Source of the DNA: Salsuginibacillus kocurii DSM 18087
Lineage (GTDB): Bacteria > Bacillota > Bacilli > Bacillales > Marinococcaceae
Assembly (NCBI RefSeq): GCF_000377705.1
Contig: NZ_KB898639.1
Location: 1-33,117 of the forward strand
Length of the DNA: 33,117 bases
Direction of reading: 5' to 3'
The translations under genes were made by a program, and so were the position numbers. Shown here one piece after another: positions 16,068-24,229 of the stretch. Under the pieces are notes generated by a model. The model worked only from the letters and a program-made list of their open reading frames with translations. It had not been told where the DNA came from and made no database searches. Within the stretch, counting starts at the first letter, position 1. Every line of letters begins with the position of its first letter.

Positions 16068-17669
16068 TTACATTTGGTGTCGATACTCCTGCGGATTAAT
16101 CACTGCATCAATAATAGTAAAGGTTTCAGCCTGTTCTGCCTCTTTTAACGCTGCTTCAAAGTCCTGGATATTATCTACTGTCACCCCCCTGCCATCATAA
16201 GCTTTCGCCAAAGCAGGATAATCTGGAGTAGCGAAATCGCAGCCATTGTTTTCAAAGTTTTTCAATTCCTGCTTCAATTTAATCAGGCTTAAGGTTTCGT
16301 CTCGAAAGACAACAATAATGACCGGCAATTTATATGCTTTTAAGAGAGCCAACTCTCCAGATATCATGTCCAGGCCTGCATCACCCGTGAAACAAATGAC
16401 CGGAGATTCAGGCTGCGACAACTTAATACCAATTGAACCGGGAAGTGCATACCCCATCGTCCCTAACCCATTCGACTGCATTAATGTTCTCGGCTCATAA
16501 GACTGCCACACATGATTGAGCAAAATACGATGAGAGCCTGTATCGACAGTGGCATACGCGTTTCTTGGCATGACCTCCCGGGCTGTTTCAATTACTTCAT
16601 AGGGGCTCATTCCTTCCACTGCTTCCGGTTTTAAGATGGATTGAATACTTTTCTTATACACTTCCAACTGTGTGGTATCCCATTTTGACTCTGCTTCATC
16701 CGTTAATTCTTTTAATAGGGAGGAAGGGTTGCCGATATAGTTTTCATGAATATGATATAAGTGATGGATCTCATCATTCTCGGCAATATTTAATGTAGTA
16801 TGATTCTCTTTCCATGGAAGGTTCCAGTCTGCGCGCAGCTCTACCGGGTCAAATCCAACGGTTATGATCAAATCTGTTTCTTTTATAAACTCAAAATGTC
16901 GTTTATCTACCACTGGACTTAAGCCAGTCGCCCCTATTGACAAATCATGGTCTTCCGGGATAACCCCTTTCGCTTTATAGGTTGTAATTACAGGGATACA
17001 CCAATTTTCAGAAAAATTCTGAATACTTTTGTGGTGTTTTAATAAGTCAACTCCGACCCCTACCAGCATTACCGGTTTTTCAGCCTCGTTCAAATGCTGC
17101 CTAAAAGATGAGACCGTCTCAGAGGAAGGCTGGTGGGTTAATGGTTTAACGTTAACACGCGGATGAAATACTTGTTCTTTACCCCCTATATCTGTCGGGA
17201 CGTTGATGTGTACCGGCCCAGGTGTTCCTTCTTCCGCTATATCCAGTGTTTTTTTAATTGCTTGACTGGCCGAATCATGACTTAACGTTACACTTGTTTT
17301 TGTAACCGGCTTCAAAATACTTTGTTGATCAATCACTTGATGAGTGTACGCCCCTTGTAAAGAGGTGACCATTTCCCCGGTAATAACAACTAAAGGCGTA
17401 CGATCCAAGTAGGCGTTGGCCGCCGGGGTTACTGTATTTGTCATCCCCGGACCAACCGTCGAGACAAACACGCCAATCTTACCCTTCATCTGGGCTTCCG
17501 CATCAGCCATATGACCTGCTCCCATTTCATGCTTTGTTAGAATAAATTCAATCCCTACTTGTTTAAATGCCTCCAAAATCTCGAGAACTTCCCCGCCCGG
17601 AATACCATAGGCATACTCAACGCCTCTTTCTTTTAAATGTTTAGCCAAGATTAATGCTGTCTTTTCCAT
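16068..17669 (-). CDS. Acetolactate synthase-like ThDP-dependent enzyme, substrate unknown
   Basis: This 533-aa protein has the three-domain layout of acetohydroxyacid synthase-type enzymes: a PYR domain with the catalytic Glu in KHEMGAGHMADAEAQ, a central domain, and a PP domain with the GDAGLDMISGELALL cofactor motif ending in VFRDETLSLIKLKQ. I choose the ATG at 17669 because AAGGATGGTGG lies 8 bases before it and the family usually starts there; another ATG lies 15 bases upstream. No regulatory subunit gene adjoins, so biosynthetic AHAS is unlikely. It lies 131 bases upstream of the transporter operon in the same direction, so it may act on a 2-oxo acid of this pathway. It is shorter than sulfoacetaldehyde acetyltransferase and unlike split ComDE. 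Confidence 0.75.
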   Translation of the reverse strand: MEKTALILAKHLKERGVEYAYGIPGGEVLEILEAFKQVGIEFILTKHEMGAGHMADAEAQMKGKIGVFVSTVGPGMTNTVTPAANAYLDRTPLVVITGEMVTSLQGAYTHQVIDQQSILKPVTKTSVTLSHDSASQAIKKTLDIAEEGTPGPVHINVPTDIGGKEQVFHPRVNVKPLTHQPSSETVSSFRQHLNEAEKPVMLVGVGVDLLKHHKSIQNFSENWCIPVITTYKAKGVIPEDHDLSIGATGLSPVVDKRHFEFIKETDLIITVGFDPVELRADWNLPWKENHTTLNIAENDEIHHLYHIHENYIGNPSSLLKELTDEAESKWDTTQLEVYKKSIQSILKPEAVEGMSPYEVIETAREVMPRNAYATVDTGSHRILLNHVWQSYEPRTLMQSNGLGTMGYALPGSIGIKLSQPESPVICFTGDAGLDMISGELALLKAYKLPVIIVVFRDETLSLIKLKQELKNFENNGCDFATPDYPALAKAYDGRGVTVDNIQDFEAALKEAEQAETFTIIDAVINPQEYRHQM

Positions 17670-18294
17670 CAGATAGGCCACCATCCTTATAGGTTTTATA
17701 TTCTATTGACTGACTACAACTTAAAACTTTCTGCGCTGTAAAAAAACCCTTCCTTGTTTTAAATCTCCACTCTCTATTAATTTATAGAATTTTTGAAAAG
17801 ATAGAACATTTATAGGTATTTGGTTTTCTAATAAGGGGTATAAGTATTAAAAATCAAGCCTTACGAAATAATTCATCTCTTGATCTTTCTTACTAATAAA
17901 GTTCTGTTAAAGAGTAGTCTTGATATTTTATCCATCATCTCTCCTTCCACGGGCAAGCCATGCGTCTTTCCTGCAGGATCCTTTTCCGGAATATAACGAT
18001 ACTTATCAACAACGTCATTTAACAGAGCCAATTATAAAGAAAAATCGAAGAGAGAATTGTCGTTTCATCTCTATTAGACAAAACCATTTTTATTGATAAT
18101 CTTCCTTTTATTTTAATAATATTGTTCCTATAAGAAATTATGCTTTTTCTATAATCAGGCAGAAATTGCTTAAAGAATCGATGAGGAAAAATAAAGGATG
18201 ATCAAAAACAATTCTCTCAAGGAGAAACAGCTTCTCACACAATTATTTTTATAAAGAAAACCACTCCCATTTCTACTCTATAATGAAACTATCT
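17670..18294. other. AT-rich intergenic region with one coding-like remnant
   Basis: About 620 bases lack a clear gene. On the minus strand an open stretch of 52 codons (17873-18031) encodes a polar segment including KYRYIPEKDPAGKTHG, with no good start; a 21-codon tail of it starts with ATGATG after GGAAGGAG. I do not recognise it. It may be the 3' remnant of a lost gene. The promoter of the ThDP enzyme should lie between 17690 and 17850, but I could not assign one firmly. Confidence 0.3.
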
Positions 18295-18341
18295 AAAATA
18301 AGAAACCTGCCTTCCCGAAATTCATATTAGGAATGGCAGGT
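18295..18341 (-). terminator. Terminator of the tctC-like gene
   Basis: Read leftward, ACCTGCCATTCC pairs with GGGAAGGCAGGT across a 13-base loop, and TTCTTATTTT follows. It lies 85 bases beyond the stop of the binding protein gene. Confidence 0.6.
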
Positions 18342-18425
18342 GAATCCTCTTATTAGTATTTTTAGCGTTTGTAAAAAGAGAATAGGCTAGACGTCTGACC
18401 TCAATCCGCAAACAAAATTAGTAGC

Positions 18426-19451
18426 TTAGTCGTCTAACTCTTCTTCTGCTTCTTCTGCTTCTTCTACTTCGTCTTCAAAGCGTTCCAGCAGTTCCTCGGC
18501 CTGCTCAGCTTCTTCGCGAATTTCTTCTTCCCATTCATCTCCAGGTAAGAATTCATTTGGAAGACCCGCGTTTTCCATTGATTCATCATATTCAGGATCG
18601 CTTGTAATTTCGTCAATGACTTCCTCTACAGCTTCAAGGACTTCATCCGGTGTTCCTTTGGGAAAAGCAAGACCACGGTCAATGGCCGCTACTAAGTCTA
18701 CGCCCTGCTCTTTAAAGGTTGGAGCGTCTGGGAGCCAGTCATGGCGTTCTTCTGTCGCTATTCCCAATACACGCACCTGGTCTTGTTCAGTAATAACGTC
18801 ACCCAAGTTCCCCATGATTGCATCGACATGGCCGCCCAATAAGTTAGACATTGCGTCAGCCGCACCAGGCAGTGGACTTTCATTTACTTCAAGCCCTGTT
18901 TCATCCATGAATTGAAGGGTTGTTAAGTGGTCCCCTGTTAATGTCCCCACAATTCCGACTGTTTGACTCCTTGGCTCAGCTTCCAATGCTGCCTTGAAAT
19001 CATCAAGTGTTTCAAATTCGCTATCCTCGCGAACTGCCAATACTTGTGGGTCAGCCACTAAGCGGGATAAGTAGTCAAAACTATCAATATCAAAATCTGT
19101 ATCGCGGCCAACCGGTTGCAAATAAATGTGAGGGACGTTCACATTGCCTATCGTGTAACCATCCGGCTCAGAATTCGCAATCTCAGTAAATCCGACTTCT
19201 CCTCCGGCCCCTTCGCGATATTCAATAACTAAATTTTCATCAAAATAATCGGGCCAGTGTTCTTCAATCAATCTAGCATTCACATCCGTCGTACCGCCGG
19301 CTGAGAAAGGGACAATCATGTTGACGTTTTCTTCTGGATAATTGATGCTGTCATCACCTTCAGCCTGGGTGTCTGATGCTTCATCTCCACCACAAGCTGC
19401 AAGTACTGAAAGACCCCCTACAACTGTAACCGTTTTCAAAAATGTCTTCAA
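18426..19451 (-). CDS. TctC-family (tripartite tricarboxylate transporter) substrate-binding lipoprotein, orphan
   Basis: This protein of about 341 aa has a lipobox LSVLAAC and the TctC hallmark VNMIVPFSAGGTTDVNARLI, followed by EYREGAGGEVGFTEIANSEPDGYTIG. I propose a TTG start at 19451, eight bases after GGGAGGG; the ATG 15 bases upstream overlaps that site. The C terminus ends in about 35 mostly acidic residues (EEEIREEAEQAEELLERF, then more Glu and Asp), absent from usual TctC proteins. No tctA or tctB membrane gene is in the window. In C. salexigens the sulfolactate importer SlcHFG is of this TTT type, so it may capture a related anion, working with membrane subunits encoded elsewhere. 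Confidence 0.85.
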   Translation of the reverse strand: MKTFLKTVTVVGGLSVLAACGGDEASDTQAEGDDSINYPEENVNMIVPFSAGGTTDVNARLIEEHWPDYFDENLVIEYREGAGGEVGFTEIANSEPDGYTIGNVNVPHIYLQPVGRDTDFDIDSFDYLSRLVADPQVLAVREDSEFETLDDFKAALEAEPRSQTVGIVGTLTGDHLTTLQFMDETGLEVNESPLPGAADAMSNLLGGHVDAIMGNLGDVITEQDQVRVLGIATEERHDWLPDAPTFKEQGVDLVAAIDRGLAFPKGTPDEVLEAVEEVIDEITSDPEYDESMENAGLPNEFLPGDEWEEEIREEAEQAEELLERFEDEVEEAEEAEEELDD

Positions 19452-19506
19452 ACGAATCCCTCCCATGTTTAGTGCGTTATGGTTAAGCTATATTTGATGT
19501 GCTTTA

Positions 19507-19536
19507 ATAGTAAAGGGCAATGAACAGCTACGTCAA
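19507..19536 (-). promoter_or_regulatory. Promoter of the tctC-like gene
   Basis: Read leftward: -35 TTGACG (19531-19536), 18-bp spacer, -10 TACTAT (19507-19512). It is about 55 bases before the proposed start. With the terminator downstream this makes the gene a single-gene unit. Confidence 0.5.
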
Positions 19537-19837
19537 TAAAATCGAAGGACTTTTTCGAATATTGTGTTATTTGCAGTTTTTATTTAGGTGATTGCTTTTT
19601 TCTATAATGAAAGAAAAAGGGCTTGATTCCCGCAGTCCGGTACATTTATTTTTAAAAGCTGCTCATATTTAATTTGTCATCACACTTGTTACTTAGACTA
19701 CCTTCAAAATATAAAGAAAAAAGCGAATTTCCAAGAATCATTAATTTGGTTGCGTTTACACAGTAAATGTTTTCGCTTTCATGGAAGGTTGTGCTCTTTG
19801 CATCTTTTACAAAATAAGAGCAGACTAAAGATATACC

Positions 19838-19951
19838 CAGCATGAAGAAAGAAGGGAAACTTGTGAAATTCTTACTTGGTTTAATTGAATCCGTAAACAA
19901 AGCCATCGTTCAAAAGAATCAACACCATAAAAGATTTCAAGCTGAAGATTA
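19838..19951 (+). CDS. Possible small protein (37 aa or shorter)
   Basis: The ORF MKKEGKLVKFLLGLIESV... ends in a basic, His-rich tail and TAA, 16 bases before a strong bidirectional terminator. The ATG lacks a good ribosome site; a GTG 21 bases in has AGAAGG seven bases before it and would give about 29 aa with an amphipathic helix. I do not recognise it. Its position just before a terminator on this otherwise leftward stretch is the main support. Confidence 0.35.
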
Positions 19952-19967
19952 ATCTTTCCTGTAATTC

Positions 19968-20010
19968 AAAAAAACCTATGGAATGGCGCCAGCCACTTCA
20001 TAGGTTTTTT
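19968..20010. terminator. Bidirectional terminator
   Basis: AAAAAACCTATG (19969-19980) pairs perfectly with CATAGGTTTTTT (19999-20010), with an inner TGGC/GCCA stem. T-runs exist on both strands, so it can end the leftward PLP enzyme gene and any rightward small ORF. Confidence 0.85.
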
Positions 20011-20023
20011 GTATCCTTTATTT

Positions 20024-21157
20024 TCACTTCCTACTCGCCTCAAGCGCCCGTTCAAACACGCCGTTGATGTCTTCCGCGTCTTCGAGGCCGACGGAAATGC
20101 GCACGACGCCTGGTGTGATGCCGAGGCGCTCGCGGATGTCTTCTGGGACGGTGCGGTGCGAGGTGTTGAGCGGGTAGGAGACGGTGGTCTCCACTCCGGC
20201 AAGCGTGGCGACGAGCTTGACCCACTCTAGTGAGGCGAAGAAGGTCTCCACCTCATAAGCATCTCCCAAGTCGACGCTCACGACCGCGCCGTCGCCTTTT
20301 TCCGAGAGGCTTTCCGGGTAATACACGGCGGCCATTCCTTTTTCTTTGAAAAAACGGGCAACTTGTGCGGCGTTCTGGCCCTGCTCTTTCATTCGTACAC
20401 TCAAGGTTTTCAGGCCGCGCACGGTGAGCCACGCTTCAAAGGGGCTCAGGTTCATGCCGAGGCTGATTACTTTTGGGACGGCGCGGCTCATGTAGCGCTC
20501 GCTTCCGACTAGAACGCCTGCTGTTACGTCGCTGTGGCCGCCCAAGTATTTGGTGGCGCTGTGGACAACGAGGTCGGCGCCTTGTTTTATCGGTTGTAAA
20601 AAGTACGGTGTGGCAAAGGTGTTATCGATCATAAGCGCGAGCCCGTGCTTTTCTTTCAGTTCAGCCAAGCCGCTAATATCTTCCACGCGCAGGAGCGGAT
20701 TGGTTACGGATTCGGCGTAAAGGAGTACGGTTTCCGGTCGAATCGCCTGCTCCAAAGCTTCTTGGTCGGTAAAGGATACGAAGGAAACGTCGATGCCCCA
20801 CTCTTTTAAGTCATTGGCAAACAAGCCGTATGTCCCGCCGTAGACGTCTTCCGGCGCCAGCACGTGATCACCTGATTTGGCTACGGCAAGTACGCCGGCG
20901 AGAATCGCAGACATCCCGGAAGAAGTGGCCACGCCCTGCTCGGCTTCTTCAAGCGCGGCTGTGCGCTCGCCTAGCTCATCCGTGTTTGGGTTACCGTAAC
21001 GCGTGTAGAGATGGTCATGCGTATCGCCAAAAAAACCTTCCATATCGTTTAAGTCTTCAAAGGCAAAAGCCGAGGTTTGGTAAATCGGTGTTGCTTTGCT
21101 TCCGACTTTTTTCGTCGGTGTTTCACCGTGAATCATTTTTGTGTTAAAGTCAGCCAT
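20024..21157 (-). CDS. Cys/Met metabolism PLP-dependent enzyme (cystathionine gamma-lyase/synthase or methionine gamma-lyase family)
   Basis: This 377-aa protein has the fold-type I motifs of the family: LYTRYGNPN (PLP phosphate-binding Tyr and Arg), SSGMSAI, DNTFATPY with the cofactor Asp, and SATKYLGGHSD with the Schiff-base Lys. The C-terminal region contains VETTVSYPLNTSH and GVVRISVGLED. I start it at the ATG at 21157, preceded by TAGGAGTG; the longer frame to 21199 has no site. It catalyses beta/gamma elimination or replacement on sulfur amino acids, but the branch cannot be fixed from motifs. It is a single-gene unit ending in the terminator at 19968-20010, and no SAM-riboswitch sequence was seen upstream. 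Confidence 0.88.
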   Translation of the reverse strand: MADFNTKMIHGETPTKKVGSKATPIYQTSAFAFEDLNDMEGFFGDTHDHLYTRYGNPNTDELGERTAALEEAEQGVATSSGMSAILAGVLAVAKSGDHVLAPEDVYGGTYGLFANDLKEWGIDVSFVSFTDQEALEQAIRPETVLLYAESVTNPLLRVEDISGLAELKEKHGLALMIDNTFATPYFLQPIKQGADLVVHSATKYLGGHSDVTAGVLVGSERYMSRAVPKVISLGMNLSPFEAWLTVRGLKTLSVRMKEQGQNAAQVARFFKEKGMAAVYYPESLSEKGDGAVVSVDLGDAYEVETFFASLEWVKLVATLAGVETTVSYPLNTSHRTVPEDIRERLGITPGVVRISVGLEDAEDINGVFERALEASRK

Positions 21158-21223
21158 CAAACACCCACTCCTATTTCTTTCTATATGTATGTCCACCATT
21201 TTATCACAGCAGCAGGGTGGCCT

Positions 21224-21400
21224 CTACTTTAAGGCGTCATGGTTACTTTCATTCGCTCCAGGCGGACGCTTTTACCACAGGCCCAAGCCTGAGATCTGCT
21301 TTTGCCGAAAGCGGTTTCTACCTGCCCTGAAGCGTATACATCTTCCTTTTGCCCGCTCGACTCGCCGTCTTTCGCTCCGCTGAAATCACCGTTTGCGATA
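21224..21400. repeat. Degenerate dispersed Bacillaceae repeat (BHR-like)
   Basis: The stretch with CATTCGCTCCAGGCGGACGC and later CGCCGTCTTTCGCTCCGC resembles dispersed repeats I know from alkaliphilic bacilli. It shares CCGTCTTTCGC with the insert at 14657-14786. It holds no gene and separates the PLP enzyme gene from the rsbR terminator. The assignment is from memory of the motif. Confidence 0.45.
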
Positions 21401-21417
21401 GGTCCCCATATAAATAC

Positions 21418-21456
21418 ATCCCAACAACACGAGCTGGCTTCTCCTGTTGTTGGGAT
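21418..21456 (-). terminator. Hairpin terminator of the rsbR-like gene
   Basis: ATCCCAACAACA (21418-21429) and TGTTGTTGGGAT (21445-21456) form a perfect 12-bp stem two bases after the stop codon. Read leftward it is followed by a T-rich but not pure T tract, so termination strength is uncertain. Confidence 0.65.
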
Positions 21457-21458
21457 GC

Positions 21459-22286
21459 TTAAATATGTTCGACTGCCTGTTTTACGGTGGCATATGAATC
21501 AATCACGGCGATTTCAATATTGCTGTGTACAATCGCTTGGACAAGTTCGGGGCGCAAGCCGGTGATGACGACATGGACGCCCATTAAGCGAAGGGAGTTG
21601 CCGATTTGATGAAGTGATTCGGCAATCTGTTCATTGATTGTTAATGTGCCGGAAAAGTCAACGATGAGATGATCCACTTCAATCTCGGCAATGCTTGGTA
21701 CCACGTTTTTCATAATGTGCTCCACTTTAAGCGAATCGATCTCCCCAATGAGCGGCAGCACCACTACTTCATCTTTAATAGGTACAAGCGGAGCTGACAA
21801 TTTGAGCATTTCTTCTTGCGCTTCTTTCTTGTATTGATCCGACAAGCGTTTGTAGGAGAAAAACGTTTCATTCAAGCTGATATCAAGCATCGCATTGATC
21901 CGCTTAATAATAAGCGCATTTTCTTTCACCGACATATCTAGCTCAACACTGATCCGGGTAACGATATCATTAAAGACTTCCCGTGTCGGCGGGTAGCGGA
22001 CGACAATCTCATTAATCTCTCCGCCCGAAGTGACTTGCATCTCCGAATTTTTCGCGCTCCATTCCAGCAGCGCATCCGGCACCGCATCACCGTCATCTCT
22101 TGTCTCCTCATCCAGCAGCGACTCCGCTAAGAAGCTCCAGAACTCCATAAACATCTGGACCGCTTGTTCTTCTTCCCAGGTTGGAAGCTCCAGCTGCATG
22201 CGCCAAATCACCTTTTCAACCACTTCCTGCGCTAAAGCTTCAGTCTGTTCATTTATGTAGTTGGAAAAATTCAAAAAGGACGGCAT
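21459..22286 (-). CDS. RsbR-paralogue stressosome protein with STAS domain
   Basis: This 275-aa protein has an N-terminal sensor-like helical region (about 1-155) and a C-terminal STAS domain starting at DEVVVLPLIGEID, the layout of RsbRA-RsbRD co-antagonists in the stressosome that controls sigma-B. Start: the ATG at 22286 has AAAGGTG eight bases before it. RsbRA is phosphorylated at two threonines 34 residues apart. Here the first site corresponds to Ser185 (GEIDS) and the second to Glu219 (TINEQIA), so the second site cannot be phosphorylated and may mimic the phosphorylated state. No rsbS or rsbT lies nearby, so it acts as a lone paralogue. Confidence 0.82.
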   Translation of the reverse strand: MPSFLNFSNYINEQTEALAQEVVEKVIWRMQLELPTWEEEQAVQMFMEFWSFLAESLLDEETRDDGDAVPDALLEWSAKNSEMQVTSGGEINEIVVRYPPTREVFNDIVTRISVELDMSVKENALIIKRINAMLDISLNETFFSYKRLSDQYKKEAQEEMLKLSAPLVPIKDEVVVLPLIGEIDSLKVEHIMKNVVPSIAEIEVDHLIVDFSGTLTINEQIAESLHQIGNSLRLMGVHVVITGLRPELVQAIVHSNIEIAVIDSYATVKQAVEHI

Positions 22287-22420
22287 CCCATTCACACCTT
22301 TGGTCTATTCTAGTTCCTCTATTATAACCCCAGAATCTACTTGCTTGCTCACAATCAATTATTTCAAAGTTCCACCTCTAGTACAATACATTATACCACC
22401 ATCTCGATTTTTCCTAATAA

Positions 22421-22463
22421 AAAAACCCCCAGCAAAGCGAGCAGCACTCACTTCACTGAGGGG
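22421..22463 (-). terminator. Terminator after the SLH gene remnant
   Basis: Read leftward, CCCCTCAG pairs with CTGGGGG (one bulge), with an inner GAG/CTC stem, followed by seven Ts. It is a strong Rho-independent terminator, 27 bases past the remnant's stop. Confidence 0.8.
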
Positions 22464-22490
22464 AAATGTTTTCAAAACGATTCAATTGCT

Positions 22491-22778
22491 TTAGTTACTA
22501 AAATCGATATACTGCAAGTACTCATCTAGCATAGACGCCATTTCTGCACGTGTTGTGCTGTCACGTGGAGCTAGCGAACCATTTGTATGGCCTTCAAGCA
22601 CGCCTTCACTTACGAGGTAAGCCAGTGCTTCTTCAGCCCACGGGCCAATTTCTCCAGCATCAGTGAAGTTGCCAAGCTCCGACGTATCGATCTCGATATC
22701 ATCATCTGAGAGATCAAGTGCCTCAGCAGCTGTTAAGGTACGGAACAGCATAGCCGCAGCTTCTTGGCGCCCCTGTCT
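22491..22778 (-). pseudogene. 3' remnant of an S-layer-homology (SLH) domain protein
   Basis: The frame encodes the end of one SLH repeat (RQEAAAMLFRTL) and a complete final one (FTDAGEIGPWAEEALAYLV, then GVLEGHTNGSLAPRDSTTRAEMASML). SLH domains bind exported proteins to the cell-wall polymer. Usually three repeats follow a signal peptide; here the frame has no start site, no signal peptide and is broken upstream, where only short disjointed coding-like pieces remain up to about 22,900. The retained terminator shows this was a real 3' end. An ATG inside the repeat is not a plausible start. Confidence 0.75.
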
Positions 22779-22973
22779 GCCGTGACACCTTTTTCAATTC
22801 GAACGTTTTAGAGGCTATTTCACCTAGCGCTCCGATCTCAGTCACTTCTAACCCACGTTCTACATAGAAGAATATTCGCCTATCCGTTCTCCATTTTCAC
22901 CACTTATACTCTCATTATAGGAATGATGATAGCGCTTTATCTGCTATAAAAACTATGTAATGAGGTGGTAGGC

Positions 22974-24206
22974 ATGTCCAAGCAAACACAAAATGCTACA
23001 GCTATTGTTGTAGGAGCTGGTCCTGTAGGGCTTACAGCTGCATTGACTTTACAAACGAAGGGGATCGATACGAAATTGATTGAAGCCGATCCGTTAGATC
23101 GTCCCCGCCCAGGAAGCCGGGCAATTTACTTACACAACGCCACGCTTAAGTTGCTCGAATCTACCTATGAAGACTTAGGCTTCACGATTGCAAAGAATGG
23201 CATTGTCTGGCCTGTGAAAAAGACACTTTTTAAAGGCAAAGAAGTATATAAACGCGATTACGGGGTGACTGACCCTGCGAATCCAGAAAAACTTCCACCT
23301 TTTACTGCTTTGCATCAAGACCATATTGAGCATTTTATTTATAATGCGTGTGAAGAAGTTGGAGTTGAGTTTGTGCAGGAGACTCCGATTGAACGTTGTG
23401 AGACGTCCCCGCAAGGTGTAAAGCTAACGAGTTCATCGGGGGATACATGGGAAGCTGACTATGTGATTGGTGCCGACGGGGCCCGGTCTAATGTACGAAA
23501 AACAATTGGTGTCGAATTTGAGGGACCTCGTACAAATGACCGGTTCCTTGTGTTAGATGTGAAAGAAGATGAAAGCGCCCCGCTCCCGCTTGAACGGATT
23601 TTTCATTATCAACACCCCGCCATGGGAGGGCGCAATGTGATGCACGTTCCCTTCAAAGGTGGTTGGCGCGTTGACTTACAGCTTTTGCCTGATGATGAAG
23701 TGGAAAGCTTCAGTGAACCGGAGAAAGTAAAAGAATGGCTGCCTCACGTTATGCCTGAAAAGTATATCGATAAGGTGACTTGGGTCTCGACGTATCGCTT
23801 TCACCAAGTCGTGGCCAATTCGTTTACCGATAACAATCGGCGCGTGCTGCTAGCTGGGGAGGCAGCTCATTTGTTCGCTCCTTTTGGGGCCAGAGGGTTA
23901 AATTCTGGTGTGCCGGATGCCGTGATTGCAGCTGATAGAATTCATCAGGCAACGCTTGCTTCCACGGAAGAAGCCCGAATTGAACAAATAGATAAAGCCG
24001 CTCATGAACGCAGAACGGCGGCCTTATGGAATAGAGATAGTTCAACCACCGCCTTGCACCACTTACAAAGTGATTCGAAAGAAATGAATGTAAAACGAGA
24101 AATCGCCGCATCTTTAACAGATGTAGCGCCGAAACTTGGCAGATGGCTCGATGAAGGCCCGTATGGACCACGGTTTGGCTCACCTGAAGTATCGACAAAA
24201 TATTAA
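22974..24206 (+). CDS. FAD-dependent aromatic hydroxylase, gentisate-forming candidate
   Basis: This 410-aa protein is a group A flavoprotein monooxygenase (p-hydroxybenzoate hydroxylase fold). Motifs are GAGPVG (14-19), the DG motif VIGADGARSNVRK, and LLAGEAAHLFAPFGARGLNSG, where the usual GD reads GE. Start: ATG at 22974, preceded by GAGGTGG; a GTG nine bases upstream overlaps that site. It opens a rightward cluster holding a thioesterase and gentisate ring-cleavage genes. By analogy with CoA-dependent 4-hydroxybenzoate or salicylate routes it may hydroxylate an aryl-CoA to gentisyl-CoA; a direct 3-hydroxybenzoate 6-hydroxylase is the main alternative. Confidence 0.82.
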   Translation: MSKQTQNATAIVVGAGPVGLTAALTLQTKGIDTKLIEADPLDRPRPGSRAIYLHNATLKLLESTYEDLGFTIAKNGIVWPVKKTLFKGKEVYKRDYGVTDPANPEKLPPFTALHQDHIEHFIYNACEEVGVEFVQETPIERCETSPQGVKLTSSSGDTWEADYVIGADGARSNVRKTIGVEFEGPRTNDRFLVLDVKEDESAPLPLERIFHYQHPAMGGRNVMHVPFKGGWRVDLQLLPDDEVESFSEPEKVKEWLPHVMPEKYIDKVTWVSTYRFHQVVANSFTDNNRRVLLAGEAAHLFAPFGARGLNSGVPDAVIAADRIHQATLASTEEARIEQIDKAAHERRTAALWNRDSSTTALHHLQSDSKEMNVKREIAASLTDVAPKLGRWLDEGPYGPRFGSPEVSTKY

Positions 24207-24229
24207 TGAGCTTAGAAAGGAGGTCTAAC

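Noticed and set aside
19652-19906. 84-codon minus-strand ORF
   Set aside because: No ribosome site, no known motif, low-complexity hydrophobic start, and it overlaps a more plausible small rightward ORF.
21158-21458. Search for a SAM or T-box riboswitch before the PLP enzyme and in its surroundings
   Set aside because: None of the conserved core sequences were found; the stretch looks like a dispersed repeat.
22931-22945. Possible cre site before the hydroxylase
   Set aside because: At least two mismatches at fixed consensus positions and no assignable promoter around it.
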